From: Amorphophallus konjac
Taxonomy: Eukaryota > Streptophyta > Magnoliopsida > Alismatales > Araceae
Assembly: GCA_022559845.1 (NCBI GenBank)
Contig: CM040117.1
Location: 79,496,559 to 79,560,558, forward strand
Direction: 5' to 3'
DNA length: 64,000 nt
A program made the translations under genes and the position numbers. Numbering within the stretch: the first letter of the stretch is position 1; each line of letters starts with the position of its first letter. A model generated the notes under the pieces. It was not told where the DNA came from. It was given only the letters and a program-made list of their open reading frames with translations, and did not search any database. This document shows positions 31,569 to 40,845 of the stretch, in pieces.

Positions 31569-32816
31569 ATAAAAACCCATTACACTATTTTGCCATGTCA
31601 CTCTATAGAAACATGGTATACCGGCCCTCATGTTATGCAAAGTGTGTATCATGAGAACCTTCTTAATGGGATGAGGTTATCATGTCATTTGATGCTGTTC
31701 TTGTAAACCCAAATTCTATATTCAACATGATGTTCTTGTGGACCTCAATTCTATATTAAGAATGAGGACGCCTTGCCATTGATGTGCTGTTCATGTGGAC
31801 CTCAATTCTATATAAAGAGTGTCCATACTTGTTTGTCATGGTACCCAAGTTAGGGAACCAATTCCACCTAGTGTTATCGATAATCGTAATTTTACCGTTA
31901 TTATCGTCATTCTATGTCAAGTGTCATATTTTTGGACTCTATTATATCCAAGTTTATCCTACATGTCTACAAGCTTTATTCTTGAAATTCCATATTGGCT
32001 ATACACAAAAGTGGATGTTAAAATACATGATTAATGCCTGCGCATATAGGGCCCGATCTGGTCCTGGGAGGAGCACCCGAAAGTACTTGTGCCCATGGGA
32101 GTTGATTGATCACGGTATTGGCATTATACCGAAGTGCATGACTAGCTTGATTGAACATTCCACAAATCTTATACTTGTACTTGACTTGATATTACATGAC
32201 TTGCGTGACCCGAAAAGGGTAATTGTATACTTGCTTGACTTGAAACAAAATAGCCAAATTCCAACGTGACATGATGAGTTTACTTGCTTGAATATCTTGA
32301 TATCTTTTGATATAAGTTCTTGAAAGTTCATGACTAGTTCTTCTTGCTATCGTATTGATATACACTTTCTCTATCTTGTCGTTTTATGCGAGCATGCATA
32401 GCTATAGTGCATTCATGAAAGATGTAATTACTTAAACCCATTGCTAGTTCTTGAGATATAATTTCCTACTGAGCGTTCGCTCACTTAGTGTTTCCCTACT
32501 TTTCAGGTAAGTCCGACGATGAGAGAACTCAAACAGATGGGGAAAATCAAGAGTGAAAGAGATAGAGCTTCTTCCGTGTTATCTAGTCTTTTTCATATTT
32601 TCTTGAGTCAACCTTGTATTTTTCCTTTATTTTAGTTAGTACTTCAAGGGTCTGTAATAGACATATTCTTATGAAGGAATAAAGGATTGGGTTATCTTTA
32701 CTTTTGCGCATCTCTGATTTTGGTGTCGAATACACTAATACTCTGATTGATATGATTGATATAAACTCGTCACGCGTCTCCGGGTATCTTCCGCTCTAGG
32801 GGCGTGACAGTTTTTG

Positions 32817-32829
32817 TGATATCAGAGCC
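32817..32829 (+). other. Tek-5 primer-binding site (tRNA-Met, one mismatch)
   Basis: TGATATCAGAGCC, one G-to-A change from TGGTATCAGAGCC, seven bases after the LTR end. Confidence 0.8.
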
Positions 32830-32974
32830 TAGGGTATTCAATTCCTAGGAAAACCCAAGTCCAAGGATAGGTACAATCCTTTAACCGGTGAGAATGGGTA
32901 GAACCAAGGGTTGAGTTAACTTAAAAGCCCTTAACGCGAGTATATACTAATATAGTTATTGTAATTGTAGGATA

Positions 32975-33900
32975 ATGGCTGCCGAACGTGCTCAGTGGCG
33001 CAACATGCAGCGTACACTACAAGGCATGACTCAGGTGCTGCAACAAGTAGCCCAAGGAGGTGTATAACGAGTAGGGAGTCTCCACCAAGTCTTCAAGAAC
33101 ATGAACCCTCCCAAATTCATGGGTTCTACTGATCCGGACGACGCAGAGCACTGGATCAGAGAGACGGAGCGTATATTCCGTGTTATGCAGTGCACGGATC
33201 AAGATAAAGTCTTACTAGCTACCTTTCAGTTAGAAAGGGATGCCCGATACTGGTGGGAATCAATAGAAGCCACTTTAAATCAAGACCAAATTACTTGGGA
33301 GGAATTTGTTGAACATTTCAACAATAAATATTTTTCAGACCGAGTCCAAGAAAAGAAAGCTACCGAATTTTCCGCACTCAAGCAACGGTCATTATCGGTG
33401 GCGGAGTACGAGGCATAATTCTCTAGATTGTCTCGGTATGCTAAGCACTTAGTTAGCACCGAGAAGATGAAAGCTAGGAGGTTCCTAAACGGGCTCAGGC
33501 CCCAATATATTACCCAGCTGGCACCAATGGATATTCAGGTCTACTCAGAGATAGTATGCCGAGCTCAATTGTTAGAAGATGCCACGGAGCTATCAGATAG
33601 AATCCGTGGGAAGGATAAGAAAGAACAAGTCACAAGTTCGGGTTCCTTTAAACCCAACTTCAAGAAAAGGCCTAGCACTGGAGGTACTTCTTCTCAAGAC
33701 TAGAAATTTAAGAAGACCAAGCCCTTCTCTATCACTACTACACCTTCGAATATAATATGCAAGCATTGTGACAAGGCTGGTCATAAAGCCGAAGAGTGCT
33801 GGAGGAAACTTGGAGCATGTCTCCGTTGCGGGAGTCGTGAGCATCGGATTCCCGATTGCCCATTACTTAATGATCAAACCGGTGACGGAAAGCGCCCGGT
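32975..33900 (+). pseudogene. Tek-5 gag
   Basis: ATG at 32975 (MAAERAQWRNMQ). The frame is continuous with pol but has TAA at 33065, TAA at 33416 and TAG at 33701. It shows the chromovirus capsid domain (PPKFMGSTDPDDAEHWI, LATFQLERDARYWWES, KKATEFSALKQ) and two zinc knuckles near 33757-33860: [14 protein letters not shown] and [14 protein letters not shown]. The stops leave no functional product from this copy. Confidence 0.87.
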
Positions 33901-35704
33901 AACCAAAAACGCTCGTCTTCACGCAATTAAGGAGACCGAAGAAGAACAAGGCGGACTAGTAGAAGGTACACTGAAAGTTTGTTCCAAGTATGCACATGTC
34001 TTATTTGATACGGGTGCATCACATTCTTTTATTTCCAAGAAGTTTGCTAACCCACTACCTATGGAACCGGAATGGATGAAAATAATTTTATCTACTCCTC
34101 TCGGAAACGAAACCGATACTACTCACCATTATCAAAATTGTGAAGTCTTGGTAAAAGGAAGAAATCTTCCTATCGATCTCATATGTTTAGATCTAAAGCA
34201 GTATGATGTCATACTGGGAGCAGATTGGTTATCTAAATACCAGGTAACAGTCGATTGCCGCAATAGCAAGGTTACTTTCAAGGACTTTCCAGAACTAGTT
34301 TATTCTAGCCCTAAGAGTCGGAGCGAGTCACCTCTTATTTCGGCTCTCCGAGCTAGCAAGCTAATAAGGAAAGGATGTGTATCTTTCCTTGTATTCGTCA
34401 CGATTAAGGAGGCTAAGGAAACTAAGATAGAAGACATTCTGGTGGTACAAGAATTTCCGGATGTGTTTCCGGAAGACTTGCCTGGATTACCCCCACAAAG
34501 AAAAGTGGCCTTCACCATCGACTTAGTCCCTGGTGCTGGACCTGTTTCTAAGACACCTTATAGAATGTCCCCTGCCGAACTCAAGGAGTTAAAGGAGCAA
34601 TTGATGGAACTTCTTAAGAAAGGATTCATTAGACCGAGTACTTCCCCGTGGGGAGCGCCTGTGCTATTTGTAAAAAAGAAGGATGGATCCATGAGACTAT
34701 GCATCGACTATCGACAGCTGAATCATCTCACTATCAAGAACAAGTATCCACTACCGAGAATCGATGAGTTATTTGATCAAATATCTGGATCCAAGTATTT
34801 TTCAAAGATTGATCTCAGGTCAGGATATCACCAATTAAGGATCAAGGATGATGACATTTATAAGACCGCATTCAGAAGCAGGTATGGCCATTATGAGTTT
34901 GTTGTTACGCATTTTGGACTAACGAATGCCCCTGCTGCCTTTATGCAGTTAATGAATAGTATATTCAGGCCTTATTTGGATCAATTCGTGGTGGTCTTTA
35001 TCGATGATATATTGATTTATTCCAAGACTAAGGAAGAGCATGAGGAGCATTTGAGGATTGCATTACAAATATTAAGGACAAACCGATTATATGCCAAGAT
35101 CAGTAAGTGTGAGTTCTGGCTTAAAGAAGTAACTTTTCTCGGACATGTGATATCAAAGGATGGATTATCTGTAGATCCATGAAAGGTTGAAGCTGTAAGA
35201 AATTGGGAAGAACCGACCAATGCTAGCGAGATCCGAAGTTTCTTAGGTCTTGCGGGCTACTATCGGCGATTCATCAAGGATTTCTCCAAGATAGCCGTAC
35301 CACTCACTAGGCTAACTCGCAAGGAGATCCGTTATGAATGGAGTGAGGAATGTGAAAGAAGCTTCCAAAATCTCAAGGATCATCTAACTACAGCTCCGGT
35401 CTTAGCATTACCAATGGAAGGAGAGAAATTCGAGGTATACGCTGATGCTTCTGGCATTGGCCTCGGATGTATTCTAATGCAACAAGGAAAGGTTATAGCT
35501 TATTCTTCTCGTCAATTGAAGAAGCATGAAGAGAACTATCCCGTCCATGACTTAGAATTGGCCGCGGTGGTATTTACATTCAAAATATGGAGACATTATC
35601 TTTATGGAGTACAGTTTACTATATACTCTGATCATAAGAGTCTCAAGTATCTTTTTTCTGAAAAGGAACTAAATATGAGGCAAAGACGTTGGCTAGAATA
35701 TCTC
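33901..35704 (+). pseudogene. Tek-5 pol part 1: protease, RT, RNase H start
   Basis: Same frame as gag. Protease [12 protein letters not shown] with DTG at 34007-34015. RT from about 34470 ([19 protein letters not shown]) with FIDD at 34997-35008. A TGA at 35180-35182 (probably from CGA) precedes the RT thumb. RNase H from about 35400 with the Asp of YADASG, the Glu of DLELAAV and the Asp of IYSDHKSL. The frame is broken at RRWLEYL by Copia-4 at 35705 and resumes exactly at 48390. Confidence 0.9.
35700..35704. repeat. Target-site duplication of Copia-4 (left), ATCTC
   Basis: Repeated at 48390-48394; leaving out Copia-4 and one copy restores the Tek-5 RNase H frame. Confidence 0.95.
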
Positions 35705-35925
35705 TGTTGCATCCCTATGGTTTTGATGATGTCTCACACTATAAATCAATCATCTATCTCTAGATTAATGTTGTTTCATCATGTGAGTGAGTACAGTTAA
35801 TTTGCCTGTCAGATATGCATGCTATCTTGATTCTATATACACTGTTTGGTTAATATGAACAGCAGTGAGTCGACTCATCAGAAAGGGTGGGTCGACGCAT
35901 CAGAGCATTGATAGCTTGGGCACAA

Positions 35926-37610
35926 AGTCTATACACCAGCTGGATCCATTTAGTCTGTACATCGGGCACCTTCTTACTGAAGTCTACACATTGATCCTAA
36001 ATACTCTAGTCTGTACACTGCCCGACCAGTCAAGTTTGCACATTGGCAAAGTCAGTTCAGCTCAACCCTATACATCCTTCCAAGCTTCAACTCTATACAT
36101 TGGATTGTCAAACTTCATGTCTATACACTGGCTGCTGCATTGTCTTGAAGTCTACACATCCGATAGTGTAAGTCTATACATCGCCCAGAGTCTTGTTTAC
36201 AAAGTCTGAACATTGCTTTAGAGTTAGCTTCAGCAAAGTCTACACATTCGGTACCTTGGGTAAAGTCTATACATCGCTTAGTCTGCACATTGCCTTCAGC
36301 CCAAGTGCTCAAAGCCAAGACTATACAACGCCAACCCAACACATTGAACAGTTCTCCAAGTCTATACACTAGACTTCATTTCTCTAAGTCTATACACTGG
36401 CCTGTGATTCACCAACTCTGTACATTCGATATCTTTTCCTACGCATTGGCCAAGTCCATACATTCAACTTTTCCCTACGCTTTCCAGGCCAAGTCTGTAC
36501 ACCACTAAGTGTGTACATTGCATGCTGCTCAAACGTTCAATGTTCTTCAAAGTCTGTACAGCATCCGTCTCAGCCAGCGTCTCAAGCTGCGTCTTAGGCA
36601 AGTCTGTACATCGGGCTTTTTTCGTTCAAGTCTATACATTGAACTGCGTCTTAGGAAAGTCTGTACAGAGGCTTCGATTTACCAAGTCTGTACATCGGCC
36701 TCATTCGCTCAAGTCCACACATCCACAGTGCTTTCACAAGTCTATACATTCACTTGAGTTACACCAAGTATGTACATCGCTGAAGTCTTCACAAGTCAGT
36801 ACAGTGCTTGAGCTTCACAAAGTCCATACATCGCTTCAAGCGATTCAAGTCTATACAGACTGCCTTTACATTCAGAGTCTGTACATTGGTCCATCAGCCG
36901 ATCGTTTCATTCAGCAAGCTTCAAAGTCTGTACAGCCTGTCTGTCTTCATGGATTGTGTGCCTTTCGTGCGTTGACGCACTTGGCTGACTGCGTAGACGC
37001 ACACCTTTCTGTCTTGCTCACTGCGTCGACGCTGACACTGGATGCGTTGACGCATTGGCCTGTTACCAAGGGCGTGAGCATCTTGCCTGAGGAAGCTGAG
37101 GCGACGCTGCTCGATGGAAGCGTTGACGCCTTGGGCTGATGTTCAAAGATCTGTTGATCAACATCAAGTCTGTACAGCATGAAGTCTGTACATTGGTTTT
37201 GATTTGAACAGAACGCCTAAGTCTATACATTGCTATGGATTGCCCTGAAATGCTTAAGTCCATACACTGAAGATGCTGAAGACCTCCAAGTGAATACACT
37301 CTCACATGATACACACTTGGCTAACTATCGTTTCAAGTCTGTACACTGCTTAGGCTTCGTGAAGTCTACACAGTGGCTGAGCCTTGCAAAGTGTACACAT
37401 TGGTAACAATCGTTTGCATTGTTCATGTCTATACACTGCCATTCATGCGCACTGTTCACATGTCTATACACTGCCTTCACATGCATTTTATTCAGTAAGT
37501 CTGTACATTCTCTCACGATGTACACACTTACTCTGTTGATGTTTCTGAAGTATATACATCCTTGTTAATAACCTGAACTGACTAAGCATATACATTACTT
37601 CTGTCTGTCT
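35926..37610 (+). repeat. Array of about 45-50 AAGTCTRTACAYTG motifs in Copia-4 U3
   Basis: Irregularly spaced (about 20-60 bp) 12-14-bp motifs, consensus AAGTCTATACATTG or AAGTCTGTACATCG, all in the same orientation and all upstream of the TATA box. The copy in the 3' LTR spans 45663-47350. A related array is in Copia-3 (55245-56420). Confidence 0.92.
36965..37134. repeat. CpG-rich palindromes within the Copia-4 U3 array
   Basis: Five TGCGTNGACGCA-type palindromes (for example GTGCGTTGACGCAC near 36967) clustered in 170 bp, interrupting the AAGTCTRTACA array. Sirevirus LTRs are known for repeated palindromic motifs in U3. Confidence 0.75.
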
Positions 37611-37793
37611 GTAGGCAATTCAGGCTGATGATTGGGCACGTGAATCGAGGTTGGCACCTGACACGTGATCCAAAACAACAGGCGCATGACACGTGGATGG
37701 CAACCATGTCAGGATGCTACCATGTGGTCAAAATTCAAATGATCTGGCCAAAAGTGCATGGGCGGGAACCTGGCAGTCACACGCCAATATCTG

Positions 37794-37802
37794 CTATAAA
37801 TA
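37794..37802 (+). promoter_or_regulatory. TATA box of Copia-4 5' LTR
   Basis: CTATAAATA, preceded by CACGTG-like ACACGTG motifs near 37636-37695; same in the 3' LTR at 47534-47542. Confidence 0.75.
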
Positions 37803-38070
37803 TAGAGCTTCATCCTTCAGTAGAAGCTTGATCGTGAAAAGAAAAAAGCAGAAGCCATTGGTGAGAGTCTGTACGATCCAGAAAAGAAAAGGAGCAGAGA
37901 GTCCCATATCTGAGAGGAGTTTGCTCGAGAGAGAGAGAGTGTGTGTGGATTGATGAATTGCTTCATTTGAAGCTACATTTGTATTGAGTTTCAGAACCGA
38001 TTTCTTCTTCATTGGTTTTTCTCTCTATTTTGTTTTCGTTTATTTTGTTCTTCCATTCTGATTTGAATTG

Positions 38071-38420
38071 GTTTCCCTCCGGTGTGTGGAGGAAGGGAGT
38101 ACTACTCCAGTTTCCCTCTGAGTTGCAGAGGAAGAGAGATCGGTGATCTCTGGTGTTGTTAGTGACAGGTTGTCATTAACAGTTTCCCTCCGTGTGTGGA
38201 GGAAGGGAGAGGATTCTCCGGTTGTGTTCTAGCTGGGAGCTAGAACAGGTTTCAAGTTCTGTGGGTAGCAGAGCTTGGTCGAGGGATTTGTTTCCCTTGG
38301 GTGTTCAAGCTGTGTGGCAGCATGTTGTACGCAGACTGAGTCTGCTGTGATCTAGCTTTGCCTAGTGGAATCCTCACTCTAGTTGGAGTGAGGGGTGGAT
38401 GTAGATTGCAGACTGCAATC
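38071..38420 (+). promoter_or_regulatory. Chain of hairpins in the Copia-4 leader
   Basis: Three related units with arms CCTCC/GGAGG (38076-38092), CCTCT/AGAGG (38115-38131) and CCTCC/GGAGG (about 38186-38202). Also GTTAGTGACA/TGTCATTAAC (38158-38180), GTTCTAGCT/AGCTAGAAC (38226-38246), GCAGAC/GTCTGC (38331-38345), CCTCACTC/GAGTGAGG (38372-38393) and GATTGCA/TGCAATC (38404-38420). Most recur in the 3' LTR. Confidence 0.75.
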
Positions 38421-38652
38421 GAACCACCTAAAAACCGAGTGCCTCCTCTGTGGTTTGCTATTGATTTCTGTGCTCTTCATCTGCTTGTCCCTTTGCCTTC
38501 AAGTGATCAGTTCTTCACTCTCATCTATATTTCTCTGTGTACGGGTTAAGGAGGTGCGTTAGCAGTAGAATCTATTTTTCGCCTGAGTTTCTGCAAATTG
38601 GGAGTGATCTATTCATCCCCCCCTTCTATATCACTCTTGCTGCGCTAACAAC

Positions 38653-38664
38653 TGGTATCAAAGC
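38653..38664 (+). other. Copia-4 primer-binding site (tRNA-Met type)
   Basis: TGGTATCAAAGC two bases after the LTR end; the usual form is TGGTATCAGAGC. Confidence 0.9.
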
Positions 38665-38720
38665 AGGTTTACGTCATGTGGACGAACGGTTAAGGAAATG
38701 CTGGTGGTCCTAGAACCTTC

Positions 38721-40832
38721 ATGGCCGAAGGTCAATCCATTAGTCGCCCTCCTTATTTCGATGGTAGTAACTATCTGTTTTGGAAGAACAGGATGGAAGT
38801 GTTCATCAAGGCTCAGAGTCATAAACTGTGGAGAGTAATCACGGTGGGGCCATATGAGCTGCCACCAAACGAGGATGCTTGGACAGATGACCATGTCAAG
38901 CTCTCTTCACTCAACTGGACGGCGCTGAACATAATCCAGTGTGCTGTTCATCCAGAGGAATATGCTCGTATATCTGCATACAGAACTGCCAAGCGAATGT
39001 GGGATGAGCTGCAATTGATCTATGAAGGTACAGCTCAAGTAAAAGCCTCGAAGGTAAATCTCTACACTTCTAAGTATGAAATGTTTAAGATGAATGCAGA
39101 CGAGAATATAACTGAGATGTATGCCAGGTTGTCTTTAATCACAAATACTCTTAAAGGGCTAGGGAAGGATCTTGCTGAGGCAGATATAGTCAGGAAAATC
39201 CTTAGATCTTTATCCCCGGCATGGCACACTAAGGCCATTGTGATTGAGGAGTCAAAAGATTTGACTGTCTTAACTGTGAATGAACTCATAGGATCCCTGA
39301 TGACCTATGAGATGAATTTCCAAGGAGGTGGAGAAGGAAGTGAGAGGAAGGGTAAAAATGTAGCTCTAAGAGCTTCCCGAAACAAGGGTAGTAACAGTGG
39401 GAGCAGCAGCAGTAGTCCCGAGTCCGAGTCTGAGCTTGAAGGTCTGTCAAATCTTGACCAGGAGGAGCAGGCAATGCTCACTAGACAGTTCAGAAAATTT
39501 CTGAAGAAAAAGGGAAAGACCTTTAGGAAGAAGAAGCCACACTCTTTCAACAAGAGTGCTGAATTTACTAGTTTCAGGGATAGAAATCCTAAGAGGCTGA
39601 CTTGTTTTAATTGTAACAAACAGGGACATATGAAAGGCGAATGCCCAGACCTCCAGAAGAAGGGTCCCTATCTTCAGAAGAAAAACATAAAGGTGCAAAA
39701 GAAGAAGAAGCCACAGGCGATGGTCTGCACATGGAGCGAGGAAGAAGAAGACCCTGAAGATGCTTCCTCAGAAGAATATGAAGATGGAATTTGCCTTATG
39801 GCAAACAGTGAAGAGGAGGTAATAAATGTTTTTGAAAATTTCTCAATTGATGACTGGGAGGATGCTTATGGTGATTTGTTAGATAAATTTAATTCCCTTA
39901 GCAAAGAGCACAGAGTTCTGAAAAGAAAATTTAACACAAGTGTTGAAGAACAAACTCTAGTCTGTGAGGAAAATGAAAAGCTAAAGGAACAACTAGAAGA
40001 AATGACCTCACTAAGGAAAGAAAATGATAAGCTCAAGGGAGAAACTCAAGAAAGTCAAAAACAGCTCAATGAATTCAAAACTAAAATTGAAGAAGGCATG
40101 AATGAAATTAGAGTGAATTCAGAGAAATATGAAGCTGTGAAGAAAGTAAATGCTGAACTCCTAAAGAATTCTGAGTCTCTTCAAAAGGAGCTGGAAGACA
40201 AACAGAAAGTCTTAGAAAAGTTTGTCCAAGGAAAGACTAGCCTAGATGCTATACTAGGGACTAGGGTCAATTTCAATAAGGAAGGTCTAGGCTATGACCC
40301 AACCAACAAGAGACCCTTGCAATTCAAGACCATCACCTTCTGTCCAGAGAAGGGAAAAGAAAAGCTGGACACACCATCCAGCTCAAACAGCTCTAAGGGA
40401 ATTCAAAGTCCTAAAGAAAACACAAAAATCAGTACTGGACAACCATTTAAGATGGGAATGAATTTTATGAAGAATAACACTAAGCCCACTTACCAGAACA
40501 CAAATGGTAGATGGACCAAGAAAGTAAATCAGAATAAGAGCTGGAATTACAACAATCAGATGGGTCCAAACAGGACCTACTGGAGAAATAACTTTCATGG
40601 TCAAAGATATGCTAATCAACAAGCCTACAGGAAATTTCCTAGGAATAGGAAGACTAATGAATGGAATAGAACTCACTTCTCCAGTTCAGCTGAATTCAAC
40701 TTTAATAAACCAGAAAGGAAGGTGCCAGAGAAAACCATGCTGAAACAAATCTGGATACCTAAACACTTGATCAGAGATTTGAACAATGTCCTTGGACCCA
40801 ACTCATCTTGGGTTCCAAATCACTCTGCTTGA
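38721..40832 (+). CDS. Copia-4 gag
   Basis: ATG at 38721, TGA at 40830-40832, 703 codons without a stop. Residues about 10-200 are the copia gag domain (FDGSNYLFWKNRMEVFI, IYEGTAQVKASKVNLY). The zinc knuckle CFNCNKQGHMKGEC begins at residue 295 (39603). An acidic stretch and a long coiled coil (about residues 385-515) follow, then a basic, Asn- and Trp-rich tail ending in the KQIWIPKHLIRDLNN block shared with Copia-3. Long gag proteins with a coiled-coil extension are usual for Sireviruses. It would form particles and bind RNA. Pol is in another frame with no overlap (see pol). Confidence 0.93.
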   Translation: MAEGQSISRPPYFDGSNYLFWKNRMEVFIKAQSHKLWRVITVGPYELPPNEDAWTDDHVKLSSLNWTALNIIQCAVHPEEYARISAYRTAKRMWDELQLIYEGTAQVKASKVNLYTSKYEMFKMNADENITEMYARLSLITNTLKGLGKDLAEADIVRKILRSLSPAWHTKAIVIEESKDLTVLTVNELIGSLMTYEMNFQGGGEGSERKGKNVALRASRNKGSNSGSSSSSPESESELEGLSNLDQEEQAMLTRQFRKFLKKKGKTFRKKKPHSFNKSAEFTSFRDRNPKRLTCFNCNKQGHMKGECPDLQKKGPYLQKKNIKVQKKKKPQAMVCTWSEEEEDPEDASSEEYEDGICLMANSEEEVINVFENFSIDDWEDAYGDLLDKFNSLSKEHRVLKRKFNTSVEEQTLVCEENEKLKEQLEEMTSLRKENDKLKGETQESQKQLNEFKTKIEEGMNEIRVNSEKYEAVKKVNAELLKNSESLQKELEDKQKVLEKFVQGKTSLDAILGTRVNFNKEGLGYDPTNKRPLQFKTITFCPEKGKEKLDTPSSSNSSKGIQSPKENTKISTGQPFKMGMNFMKNNTKPTYQNTNGRWTKKVNQNKSWNYNNQMGPNRTYWRNNFHGQRYANQQAYRKFPRNRKTNEWNRTHFSSSAEFNFNKPERKVPEKTMLKQIWIPKHLIRDLNNVLGPNSSWVPNHSA

Positions 40833-40845
40833 TATATTTGTGTAG

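Larger units (their letters stand above)
29956..32809 (+). repeat. 5' LTR of Tek-5
   Basis: 2854 bp, matching 50089-52964 at nearly all positions by eye. It contains 14 short hairpins, a TATA box, an 8-bp-arm hairpin at about 30530-30556 (AGAAGCAT/ATGCTTCT) and the shared two-stem-loop block. ORFs inside (e.g. 31784-32269) have no recognised domain. Confidence 0.95.
35705..38650 (+). repeat. 5' LTR of Copia-4
   Basis: U3 of about 2.1 kb is dominated by the AAGTCTRTACA array; TATA at 37794; the transcribed part has a chain of perfect hairpins (38071-38420). Ends GCGCTAACA before the primer site. Confidence 0.95.

Noticed and set aside
31784..32269. 161-codon ORF repeated in both Tek-5 LTRs (51939-52424)
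   Set aside because: Present only because the LTR is duplicated; no recognisable domain, and several frames are open over the same stretch.
36522..37139. A 205-codon ORF in the Copia-4 LTR, repeated at 46259-46879
   Set aside because: It is made of translated AAGTCTRTACA motifs (KSVH, QVCTS patterns), lies in U3 and has no domain; openness follows from the stop-free repeat. The similar ORF at 55229-55666 in Copia-3 is explained the same way.
35926..37610. CRISPR-like array
   Set aside because: Motifs are short, degenerate and irregularly spaced inside an LTR U3 of a plant retrotransposon; no cas genes or constant repeat length.
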